Assembly: GCA_021324915.1 (NCBI GenBank)
Contig: JAJPIC010000001.1
Span: 92,270-156,269 of the forward strand
Length of the DNA stretch: 64,000 nt
DNA from: Beijerinckiaceae bacterium
Lineage (GTDB): Bacteria; Pseudomonadota; Alphaproteobacteria; Rhizobiales; Beijerinckiaceae
Direction: 5' to 3'
The position numbers and the translations under genes were made by a program. Below are positions 19,243 through 26,626 of this stretch, in pieces; position 1 is the stretch's first letter, and the number at the start of each line of letters is the position of its first letter. Under the pieces are notes generated by a model. The model saw nothing but the letters and a program-made list of their open reading frames with translations, was not told the DNA's origin and searched no databases.

Positions 19243-20142
19243 ATGCGCTTTGAGGGAGCCGGAGCTTTGCGTCTTCCAGCTTGGCCCATTCTCGTCCTTG
19301 CCGCCTTGCTGCCGGCCATTTGGGCAATCGACCGAGCGGCCGCCGGCGATGATGCGGTACAAGATAATCCCCAAGACAGTCCGATGCCTCCGGACGGGGG
19401 GCCAAGCCCGGATGGCGGCGGCACCATCCTGCGTCTTCCCGGCATGCCGCCGATCCAATTGCCGGCTGGCGTCCATATCTTCGGCCCTGGCGGCGCGCAG
19501 CTCCAGGACCCGATGGACCATATGCAGGGCGGTCCTGCCGATCCTGGACCGCCGAAACGGCCGGCCGTGCAGAGCGAGACGCCGGAGCAGCGCGCCAAGG
19601 AAGCCAAGGCCGAGGCCTTGAAGCGAGCCATGGCGCCGCATCCAACGCACGCGGCATTGCGCGGCCAGGCGCTCGACCAGCTTTTCAAGCGGCTCTCGGC
19701 TGCAAATGACGCCGATGAGGCATCGGGGATAGCTTCGGCCATCGAGCGGGTCTGGATGGAGACCGATTCCGATACGGCGAGCCTGCTCATGTCGCGCGCC
19801 ATGGCTGCGCAACAGGCAGGCCATCTGCCGCTCGCGCTCGAACTTTACGACAAGGTCATCCTTCTCGAGCCGAACTGGGCCGAGGCCTGGGACAAGCGCG
19901 CAACCACGCGCTTTCTGGGTAACGATCTCGTCGGCGCGATGGCGGATTTGCAGCAGACGTTGAAGCTCGAGCCGCGCCACTTTTCGGCGCTCGTCGCCAT
20001 GGGCTTCATATTCGAGAAGCAGGGCTACGACCGGCATGCGCTCGAGGCCTTCCGCAAGGCTTTGATGCTCAACCCGCAGCAGCCGGAGATCAAAGCGATT
20101 GTCGACAAGCTGCAGGTCGAAGTCGAGGGCAGGGATATCTAG
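19243..20142 (+). CDS. Exported tetratricopeptide repeat protein
   Basis: This protein of about 299 residues has an N-terminal hydrophobic segment (LPAWPILVLAALLPAIWAI) acting as signal or anchor. A Pro/Gly-rich linker follows (about 35-100). From about residue 115 it has helical TPR-like units, such as GHLPLALELYDKVILLEPNWAEAWDKRATTRF and HFSALVAMGFIFEKQGYDRHALEAF. TPRs mediate protein contacts, probably here in the periplasm. A GTG two codons upstream (19237) is an alternative start. It lies after the rpmJ terminator and is likely transcribed separately. Confidence 0.82.
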   Translation: MRFEGAGALRLPAWPILVLAALLPAIWAIDRAAAGDDAVQDNPQDSPMPPDGGPSPDGGGTILRLPGMPPIQLPAGVHIFGPGGAQLQDPMDHMQGGPADPGPPKRPAVQSETPEQRAKEAKAEALKRAMAPHPTHAALRGQALDQLFKRLSAANDADEASGIASAIERVWMETDSDTASLLMSRAMAAQQAGHLPLALELYDKVILLEPNWAEAWDKRATTRFLGNDLVGAMADLQQTLKLEPRHFSALVAMGFIFEKQGYDRHALEAFRKALMLNPQQPEIKAIVDKLQVEVEGRDI

Positions 20143-20155
20143 CCTAGCCCTCGTT

Positions 20156-20266
20156 CCCGGACGACGTGGGAAGCGTCGATCAGGATCCAGGAGCAAACGG
20201 GTCAATCTCGGAAGCTCAACCCTGGACCCCGGATCTGCGCCCCCGGATCAAGTCCGGGGGAAGTGG
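20156..20266. repeat. Intergenic repeat, left member of an inverted pair flanking pyk
   Basis: Bases 20156-20202 match 21928-21974 in inverted orientation with about three differences by eye. Bases 20222-20266 hold a second block (GGACCCCGGATCTGCGC and a CCCCGGATCAAGTCCGGGG palindrome) that also recurs inverted at 21987-22044. The block order differs between the two sides. Confidence 0.75.
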
Positions 20267-20275
20267 GCGGGGCGT

Positions 20276-21700
20276 TCAATTCTCGACGTAAGTGATCCGC
20301 ACCATATTGGTCGCGCCTGGTGAGCCGAAAGGCACGCCGGCAACGACGATGATCCGCTCTCCGGCGCCGGCAAAGCCCTCGCGTCGTGTGATGACGGCCG
20401 CCCGGTTGGCCATGTCGTCGACGTCATGCGCATCTTCGGTGACGACCGCGTGCACGCCCCAGACAATGGCGAGGCGGCGTGCCGTCTCGCGGTTTGGCGT
20501 CAGCGCAAGCACCGGCGGCCCCGGCCGTTCGCGCGCAATTCGCAAAGCGGTCGAGCCCGATGCCGTCCAGGCGACGACCGCTTTGAGATCCAGCGTCTCG
20601 GCGATGTTGCGCGCGGCCGACGCAATGGCATCGGCGCCGGTCGGGTCGGGAACGGCGCGCTGCGCATTGATGATCTGCCGATAGAAGGCGTCGCGTTCCA
20701 CTTCTTCGGCGATCCGGTTCATGGTTGCGACCGTTTCGATCGGATAATGGCCCGAGGCGCTTTCGGCCGAGAGCATCACGGCATCGGCGCCCTCGAAGAC
20801 GGCGGTCGCCACGTCGGAGACTTCGGCGCGGGTCGGGACAGGGAGCGAAATCATCGATTCGAGCATTTGGGTCGCAACGACCACCGGCTTGCCGAGCCGG
20901 CGGGCGATACGGGTAATGCGCTTTTGCAGGCCGGGCACTTTTTCGAGCGGCATTTCGACGCCCAGGTCGCCGCGCGCGACCATGAAGCCATCGGAAATAT
21001 CCATGATCTCTTCGAGGCGCGAGATCGCCTGCGGCTTCTCGATTTTGGCCATGATGAGGGCGCGGCCGCGCGCCGCCTTTTTGACTTCCGCCACGTCCTC
21101 GGCGCGCTGGACGAAGGAGACGGCGACCCAGTCGATGCCGGCATTGAGCCCGGCGTCGAGGTCGGCGCGGTCCTTCTCGGTCATGGAGGAGACGGGAATT
21201 TCGGTATCGGGCAGGCTGACGCCCTTACGGTTCGAGACCGTGCCGCTCACGTCGACGATAGCGACGGCCTTTTTCGGATAAGCTTCAACGACGTGCAGCC
21301 GCACTTTGCCATCGTCGATCAGGACCACGTGGCCGGGCTGCAGCGCGTTCAAAATCTCCGGATGCGGGAGATAGACGCGCGTCGCGTCCCCCGGCGTCGG
21401 ATCGAGATCGAAGGCGAACTGGGCACCGCGCGACAATTGGATCGAAGTCGATTTGAAGCTTCCGATTCTGAGCTTCGGGCCCTGCAGATCAAGCAGGATC
21501 GAGATCGGACGCCCGAATTCCTGTTCGATCGAGCGGATCATGGCGACGCGTTCGCGCATGTCGTCATGGCTCGCATGGCTCATATTGATCCGGAATACGT
21601 CGGCGCCCGCCCGGAACAGGTCGGCGAGGGCGGAACGCTGGGCGGTTGCCGGACCGAGCGTTGCGACGATCTTGCAGCGGCGGAGCCGTCGCATCGGCAT
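20276..21700 (-). CDS. pyk: Pyruvate kinase
   Basis: This enzyme converts phosphoenolpyruvate and ADP to pyruvate and ATP. The 474-residue length is normal. The N-terminus has RRCKIVATLGPA and FRINMSH, followed by LDLQGPKLRIG. The active-site region includes IMAKIEKPQAISRLEEI, with the lysine and the metal-binding Glu, and MVARGDLGVEMP. Next comes PVVVATQMLESM and the C-terminal regulatory domain. It stands alone, with repeats on both sides. Confidence 0.97.
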   Translation of the reverse strand: MPMRRLRRCKIVATLGPATAQRSALADLFRAGADVFRINMSHASHDDMRERVAMIRSIEQEFGRPISILLDLQGPKLRIGSFKSTSIQLSRGAQFAFDLDPTPGDATRVYLPHPEILNALQPGHVVLIDDGKVRLHVVEAYPKKAVAIVDVSGTVSNRKGVSLPDTEIPVSSMTEKDRADLDAGLNAGIDWVAVSFVQRAEDVAEVKKAARGRALIMAKIEKPQAISRLEEIMDISDGFMVARGDLGVEMPLEKVPGLQKRITRIARRLGKPVVVATQMLESMISLPVPTRAEVSDVATAVFEGADAVMLSAESASGHYPIETVATMNRIAEEVERDAFYRQIINAQRAVPDPTGADAIASAARNIAETLDLKAVVAWTASGSTALRIARERPGPPVLALTPNRETARRLAIVWGVHAVVTEDAHDVDDMANRAAVITRREGFAGAGERIIVVAGVPFGSPGATNMVRITYVEN

Positions 21701-21927
21701 CTCCTTTTGGGCAAAAGGCGCGGATCGCTTCTAAAAATCGCGTCGCTTGAAGGGCCGGGTTTATAGCGAAAATTTGTGACGGCAAGTGGCCCGGCGAAAT
21801 TGGGCGAGGCGAAAAGGTCGCGCGAGCGCGAGCCCGGCGGCTTCTCGTCGACCTGAGCAGCGCGCCGCTAAAGCGGCGCTCTAGATCGCTTGGACCCGAT
21901 CGATTCTAAAGCATGAACGTGATCGAA

Positions 21928-22044
21928 ACCCGTTTGCTTCTGGACCCGGATCGACGCTTCCCACGTCGTCCGGGAAAGAGAGGACGCCACTTCCCCGGAC
22001 AAGCTCCCGGACTTGGTCCGGGGAGCGCAGATCCGGGGTCCAGG
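21928..22044. repeat. Intergenic repeat, right member of the inverted pair flanking pyk
   Basis: Bases 21928-21974 are nearly the reverse complement of 20156-20202. Bases 21987-22044 carry the second block inverted, with CCCCGGAC-type dyads. Confidence 0.75.
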
Positions 22045-22078
22045 AAAACCGGTGTCCACTTTTTCGCATCCCGCATTA

Positions 22079-22126
22079 GATCACGATGCTTTTGGATCGG
22101 ATCGATCCAAAAGCATGAACGTGATC
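22079..22126. repeat. Palindromic repeat, family A (48 bp)
   Basis: It opens GATCACGATGCTTTTGGATC and closes with GATCCAAAAGCATGAACGTGATC split around a short centre. The same 48-bp element is at 57229-57276, 63842-63889 and 63956-64000 (cut by the window end), with variants at 38510-38555, 47406-47447 and 21884-21925. Confidence 0.9.
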
Positions 22127-22141
22127 GATTCTAAAGATTTG

Positions 22142-22190
22142 GAGCGGGATTTGTGCGAAAAACCGGTGTCCACTTTTTCGCATCCCGCTC
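22142..22190. repeat. Palindromic repeat, family B (49 bp)
   Basis: The arms GAGCGGGAT and ATCCCGCTC enclose GCGAAAAACCGGTGTCCAC. The family recurs at 63778-63826 and 63892-63940. Its right end, read on the minus strand as TAGAGCGGG, supplies the TAG stop of the DyP gene. Confidence 0.88.
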
Positions 22191-23509
22191 TAGGCCCGCC
22201 GGAAAAGCCCTTGGCCGATAAAGCCGCCTTCTACGGCCCCGCCGGGGCAGGCGAAAATTCCCCCGCCGATATGGGTCGTGAACTGATTGAGCGCGTCGAG
22301 CTTCGACATTTTGTCGAAGATCTTGATGAAACCGGTGCGCGGATCGCGCTGATAGGCCATGAAGAACAGTCCCGCATCATAGAGCATGCCCTGTCGCCAG
22401 GGCGGCCAGCGCTCGGCAATGAAGGTGAGCCCGTCGTTATAGGAATAGCTGCGGCGCAAGATCTGCGCGCCGCCGTTGTTTGCCGCGGCGCCTAGCCGCA
22501 GATGGGCCGTGTCCGGAATGACCGGATTGCCGTCCTTGTCGGCCATGTCGAAATCGGGCGGATCGAATTCGCCTTCCGCTCCGAGCGGCGCGCCGGAAGC
22601 TTTGCGCCGGCCGATGATCTGTTCCTGAAAATCGACGTCGGACCGGTCCCAATGTTCGAGAGAAATGCGGATCCGGCGCGCGACAAGATAGCTGCCGCCG
22701 CGCATCCAATCGGGCCCTTCCGCGCCGACCCAGATGACTTCATCGGGAGAAAGGCCGGGCCGCGAGGGTCCCTTGCGTCCGTTCGGCGCTGGCGCGACGG
22801 GATTTTGCGTCCCGTCCTTGAAGCCCAACAGGTTGCGCGGCGTCTCGCCCATGGCTCCAGAAGAAGAAAAGCCCGTTTGCAGCCAGCGCATCTGGGCGAG
22901 GCCGTCCGCCTGCCTGGCGAGCTGGCGCAGGGCGTGGAAGGCGACCTGCGGATCGTCGGCGCAGGCCTGGATGCAAAGATCGCCACCCGTATGTTCCGGA
23001 ACGAGCTGATCGCCGTTGAAGCGCGGCAGATCGACGAGCGCGGCAGGGCGCTGCGCGGCGAGGCCATAGCGGTCTTTTCCGTCTTTGACAAAAAGGCCAG
23101 GACCGAAGCCGAATGTGAGCGTCAGGCGCGCCGCGCCCAAGCCCTGCGCCTCGCCGGAATCGACGGCAGGCGTGGCGGAATAAGGATTCCTGCCAAGATC
23201 CACGACAGGATTGCCGGAGGCGAGCTGTGCGGCGGCATTTGTCCAGGTCCGCAACAAGCTTTCGACCTCGCCGACTTTCTCAGTGACGAGATCGAAAGCC
23301 GCAAAATAGCAATGCGCCTGCTGGGGCGTCAGGATGCCGGCCTGGTGCACGCCCCAGAACGGCTCGACGGCGTCTAAAGCTGGTGCACCCGAGGCGGGTT
23401 GATCGGCGCGCGTTTCGGCGCGTGCCATGCAGCCGGTGCCGAGTGCGCCGGCGAGCGCACCCGCAGCAGTGAGAAAGCCGCGCCGGGACGTGAAGGGGCA
23501 AAAGCTCAT
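22190..23509 (-). CDS. Tat-exported DyP-type heme peroxidase (EfeB-like)
   Basis: DyP peroxidases oxidise varied substrates with H2O2; EfeB-type members also act on heme or ferrous iron in the periplasm. The 439-residue protein has a twin-arginine signal (SRRGFLTAAGALAGAL at about 8-23). The GxxDG motif is GFKDGTQNP near residue 226, the proximal heme-ligand His lies in IPDTAHLRLG near 331, and the distal Arg is in ILRRSYSYNDG. Its ATG overlaps the stop of the beta-propeller gene upstream by 4 bases, so they are translationally coupled. No efeU or efeO is present nearby. The stop codon TAG belongs to a palindromic repeat. Confidence 0.93.
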   Translation of the reverse strand: MSFCPFTSRRGFLTAAGALAGALGTGCMARAETRADQPASGAPALDAVEPFWGVHQAGILTPQQAHCYFAAFDLVTEKVGEVESLLRTWTNAAAQLASGNPVVDLGRNPYSATPAVDSGEAQGLGAARLTLTFGFGPGLFVKDGKDRYGLAAQRPAALVDLPRFNGDQLVPEHTGGDLCIQACADDPQVAFHALRQLARQADGLAQMRWLQTGFSSSGAMGETPRNLLGFKDGTQNPVAPAPNGRKGPSRPGLSPDEVIWVGAEGPDWMRGGSYLVARRIRISLEHWDRSDVDFQEQIIGRRKASGAPLGAEGEFDPPDFDMADKDGNPVIPDTAHLRLGAAANNGGAQILRRSYSYNDGLTFIAERWPPWRQGMLYDAGLFFMAYQRDPRTGFIKIFDKMSKLDALNQFTTHIGGGIFACPGGAVEGGFIGQGLFRRA

Positions 23510-24639
23510 CGCGCCAGAACGAGCGTGTTCACTTCGTCCTCCACGAAATAGAATCCGTCGCCCGCCGGCGTGATCGCAATGCCGAAGAGATCGCCGCTTC
23601 CGGGCGGCGTCTGCGCTCTATTGGGATCGACCCAGCGCGCATAAATCTGCTGTCCGCTGTCGGGATCGACCTCCACGATCTGGCCGTTCAGCCCATTGGT
23701 GACGAGGAGATGGCCATTGGGCGCAATTGTCATGGCGAGCGGGCGCTTCAAAAGTCCGTCCTTCGTCACGTCGCGGCCGGTTCCGGCGCTATCCTTGCGG
23801 GTCGCCGCGTCGGGGACTGCGGCGATGCGATTGCCGAGCGCATCGGAGACGTAGAGCGTTCCGTTTTTGCCGAGCGCAAGCCCGGTCGGGCCGATCACGA
23901 AGACGCCTTTGTCGGCCTGTTCGCCAAATCCATCGCCGATCACCGTCTCGCTGCTGATTGTCGGCGGCTTGCCTTGCGCGATCTCAAGTTCGATGCGCAG
24001 AACCGTCGCCTTGTTCAAGACCGGCGCGTTGTCCTTCGGCGCGCCGACGCCGAAACCGGTATTGCTCAAGAAGAGCGTCGCGCGCCCGTCATTGTCGACG
24101 ACCGCCATATTGCCCCAAGGGCCGTTGACGTTCGGGCTGGTCAAGACATTGGCGACCTTGCCCTGCGAATCGAGCACGATCAGGCAGCCCTGTCCCTTGG
24201 TGGCCGTCGTCCCGTCTTCGCTCGGCAGGCTTCCGACGATCACCCAGCCGGATTTCAGCATGGTCATCGCGGTGGTGAGGCCGACGCCGCCCGGGCATTG
24301 GGCGAGGTGACGCGGAATTATGGCGAAGAGCCGCATCGCTTTCGTTGCCGGATCGACGAGGACGATGCTCGTGCCGAGACCCTGCAAGTTGTTCTTGTCG
24401 TTGAAATTGTCGACGAGCACGTCGTCCTTGTGGATCTTGCCCGCCGAGACCGGCGCGACGACGACGGCATAGGGGTTCTGGTCGCCGTTATCCGGCACGG
24501 TCGAAGTGAGCGTCGTCTGCCGATGGAGCGTTTCGAGAAAACCGGTTTCCGCCTGAGCCGCGCCTGGCGCGGCAAGGAAGAACGCGAGATCGAGCAAGGC
24601 CGCGACGGCCGCCATTGCGATGATGTGGAGCTTATGCAT
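23506..24639 (-). CDS. Periplasmic NHL-type beta-propeller protein
   Basis: This 377-residue protein has a Sec signal peptide (ending APGAAQAETG, about residue 31). Repeated phrases of the NHL/SMP-30-like propeller type follow, such as GPTGLALGKNGTLYVSDALGNRIAAV and PLAMTIAPNGHLLVTNGLNGQIVEVD. Such propellers bind ligands or proteins, and some are enzymes; no catalytic set is obvious here. It lies 14 bases after the porin gene upstream and overlaps the DyP start by 4 bases, so it is probably a middle gene of the hemP-porin-propeller-DyP unit. Function is not known. Confidence 0.82.
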   Translation of the reverse strand: MHKLHIIAMAAVAALLDLAFFLAAPGAAQAETGFLETLHRQTTLTSTVPDNGDQNPYAVVVAPVSAGKIHKDDVLVDNFNDKNNLQGLGTSIVLVDPATKAMRLFAIIPRHLAQCPGGVGLTTAMTMLKSGWVIVGSLPSEDGTTATKGQGCLIVLDSQGKVANVLTSPNVNGPWGNMAVVDNDGRATLFLSNTGFGVGAPKDNAPVLNKATVLRIELEIAQGKPPTISSETVIGDGFGEQADKGVFVIGPTGLALGKNGTLYVSDALGNRIAAVPDAATRKDSAGTGRDVTKDGLLKRPLAMTIAPNGHLLVTNGLNGQIVEVDPDSGQQIYARWVDPNRAQTPPGSGDLFGIAITPAGDGFYFVEDEVNTLVLAR

Positions 24640-24653
24640 ATTGTCCTCGAAGA

Positions 24654-26162
24654 TCAGAAAGTGATGCTGCTGCGCAGGCCGAAGATCGATTCGTCGCCGA
24701 TGCGCAGGGTCGGATTGTCAGGGTTGGGAATGCCGCCGCCGGGACGGAAGACGTATTGAAAGTCGGGCTGCAGCTGCCACCAGGGCGTGATCTGGCACTG
24801 GTAGGTCAACTCGACGAAGGTCTCGACCGAAGGAATGGGCGTCGGCGCGCCGGTGAAATAGACGGCGTCCTGGGCGAGCGCGCTCGCATAGCTGCTCACG
24901 CGCGCCACGCCGAAACCGGCGCCGAACGTATCATTGTCGCGGCCTTCGAACGGCGCTTTGAGCGTTGCGCCACCGTTGACGCTGAAGCCGATGGCGTTGC
25001 GATCGTCCGGTGCCGCCATGATGCGCGTGAAGAGGCCCAGCGCCTGCGCGCCGTCGGCGCTCGGACGCCAAATCATCTGATCGGCAACGGCATAGAGGCT
25101 GAAATTCGTGTCTTCCATCTGCGCCAGGCCGCTGCTCGTCGGATCGGCGAGCGAGAGGCCGGTCGCATCGAAGCGCGGGCTGGGGAAGGGCGCGGTATCG
25201 AACCAGGCGCCGATCTTATAGGTGCCGGGCAGGCCCGCGGCGTGCTGGCCGTCGTCGATGTCGCCGGCCGAGGGCTGATTGACCGCATATTGGGCTTCTG
25301 CGATCAGGAGCGCGCCGGTCGAGCCCACGTGCAGGAAATTGCCGCCCCAGGCAGAAGAGCCGCGCAATTGTGAATCGTCGTCGAAAGGGCCGCCGGGCGG
25401 GTTGTCCTGAAAGACGCCGGCGAGCAAGGTAAGCGGGCCGACCGGATTGGCGCGTAGCCGCACGCCGAGCGAGGAGAGGGGATAGGCCGGGCCCCCCGCA
25501 TAAAGATCGGCAGAGGGCACCATGGGCCAGCCCATCATCGTATTGATGAAGAGGCTCGAGCCCTGGCTCACGATGAACTCGTTGTCGAGACTCTGCTGGC
25601 CGACCTTTACGTCCATCTTGCCGTTGAGAAAGCTCTGCTGATACCAAACTTCCCAGAGCCGTGTCGTCGGATCCGCCGCGATCCCGCTATAGGTCTGCAG
25701 GTTCAAAAGATTGGTCGAGCTCAGATTGCGCCCGCGGATCTGGAACGCGCTGATATTGGCCGTGCCCCCATCCCAGCCGAACCCCTTTTGCGTATCGAGG
25801 GCGAGGCCCATGACGGTATAGCCATTGTAATTGGCGCTTTGCTTGATGCCGCCCGACGCATTGCCGAAGGCTTCGTTGAGATCGAGAAGGGTGAGCGTCA
25901 GGCCGTATTTGCCGAGCGCCGTGCGCAGGCCGCCCATATCGCCGAGCAGATTGGTGCGCGAAGGCGACAGGAGCCCGGTGAAAAAATTGGGCTCTTGCGC
26001 ATCTGCGCTCTGCGGCGGCGGACTCGCCTCTTGTCCTCTGGCCGGCGCGATGCCGGAAGTGGCCAAGCCGAGACTCATGGCCAAGGCTCCGAGCTTGCCG
26101 AGCCGACGCAGAAAATGGTTGCGGCGCATTCGTTCGGGGGAAATTCGCAGTAAGCTTTGCAT
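24654..26162 (-). CDS. OprB-family carbohydrate-type outer-membrane porin (copy 2)
   Basis: This 502-residue protein has a long N-terminal export signal (hydrophobic core LGALAMSLGLATSGIAPARG) and the OprB-family body: LLGDMGGLRTALGKYGLTLTL near residue 75, FQIRGRNLSSTNLLNLQTYSG, and GVFQDNPPGGPFD. It ends in Phe (SSITF), the usual C-terminal signature of outer-membrane barrels. OprB proteins import sugars or small solutes. It is closely similar to the porin at 26627-28141. hemP lies 99 bases upstream and the propeller gene 14 bases downstream. The link to hemP and DyP suggests an iron or heme-related cargo, which is inference. Confidence 0.9.
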   Translation of the reverse strand: MQSLLRISPERMRRNHFLRRLGKLGALAMSLGLATSGIAPARGQEASPPPQSADAQEPNFFTGLLSPSRTNLLGDMGGLRTALGKYGLTLTLLDLNEAFGNASGGIKQSANYNGYTVMGLALDTQKGFGWDGGTANISAFQIRGRNLSSTNLLNLQTYSGIAADPTTRLWEVWYQQSFLNGKMDVKVGQQSLDNEFIVSQGSSLFINTMMGWPMVPSADLYAGGPAYPLSSLGVRLRANPVGPLTLLAGVFQDNPPGGPFDDDSQLRGSSAWGGNFLHVGSTGALLIAEAQYAVNQPSAGDIDDGQHAAGLPGTYKIGAWFDTAPFPSPRFDATGLSLADPTSSGLAQMEDTNFSLYAVADQMIWRPSADGAQALGLFTRIMAAPDDRNAIGFSVNGGATLKAPFEGRDNDTFGAGFGVARVSSYASALAQDAVYFTGAPTPIPSVETFVELTYQCQITPWWQLQPDFQYVFRPGGGIPNPDNPTLRIGDESIFGLRSSITF

Positions 26163-26261
26163 GGCCAGCCTTCTCTCGTGAGGGAGATTGTTTGGCTGGC
26201 TGCCGAAGCCGGAAGGGCGAAGGTTGCTGGCTGAAGAAGGATACGCACGATCGTGCTCGGA

Positions 26262-26435
26262 TTATTTCGTCAGGATGAGCTTGCCTGTGGCGGTGATCCG
26301 CAGCCGGTAATCTTCCTGCTCATGTCGAATGATCACGACCTTGTCGTTGCCCAGCAGTTCACGGCTCGAGATTGTCCGCGGCGTCTGCGTGATCGACTGA
26401 GTGTGTCGTGTGTCTTGACTCTCGCTTTGCGCCAT
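26262..26435 (-). CDS. hemP: Hemin uptake protein HemP
   Basis: This 57-residue protein is short enough to be overlooked. I translated it from the minus strand: it begins MAQSESQDTRHTQ and ends in the HemP signature VVIIRHEQEDYRLRITATGK followed by LILTK. HemP family members are small cytoplasmic proteins tied to heme uptake, and in some bacteria they act as regulators of heme-receptor expression. An AT-rich promoter region with TTGACG-N17-ATAGAT lies just upstream. The OprB porin, propeller and DyP genes follow on the same strand. An open frame on the opposite strand (26253-26507) is a shadow. Confidence 0.88.
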   Translation of the reverse strand: MAQSESQDTRHTQSITQTPRTISSRELLGNDKVVIIRHEQEDYRLRITATGKLILTK

Positions 26436-26626
26436 CGTGCCCCCGTTCGCCGCCGGATCTATGACCCGAGGAGCAGATGCGTCAACAATTATGTTTTACA
26501 ATTATAGTAATTCCAAACTATAGGCTTCGAGCAAAGCCTGTAATTGTAACCATTCTAAATAGGCAAGATCAGCAACAATACGTGTAGTTTTGGTTTTGCC
26601 GCCAGAATTAGATCGCGAGGCTCGTT
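26436..26626 (-). promoter_or_regulatory. AT-rich promoter region of hemP with iron-control-like sites
   Basis: On the minus strand a sigma-70-like promoter TTGACG (26480-26485), a 17-base spacer and ATAGAT (26457-26462) end 21 bases before the hemP ATG. Just upstream are two direct copies of ATAATTGT. At 26543-26559 the sequence matches the Irr iron-control element TTTAGAA-N3-TTCTAAA at 11 of 14 positions (one half perfect). The stretch is much richer in A/T than its surroundings. Irr or another iron regulator is inferred, not shown. Confidence 0.5.

Larger units (their letters stand above)
21701..22189. other. Gene-free spacer between pyk and the DyP gene, filled with repeats
   Basis: This 489-base spacer contains the pyk upstream region, a short hairpin GCGCCGCT/AGCGGCGC at 21861-21878, a decayed family A palindrome (about 21884-21925), the right half of the pyk-flanking inverted repeat (21928-22044), a half family B element (about 22045-22076), a full family A copy (22079-22126) and a full family B copy (22142-22190). 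Short open frames here are created by the palindromes. I see no gene. Confidence 0.8.

Noticed and set aside
22013..22495. Open frame running from the repeat region into the DyP gene antisense strand
   Set aside because: Its first part is translated palindrome (HDAFGSDRSKSMNVIDSK-like) and the rest is a DyP shadow.
26253..26507. 84-codon open frame on the plus strand
   Set aside because: It lies antisense to hemP, whose minus-strand translation gives the clear HemP signature. The plus-strand product has no recognisable feature.
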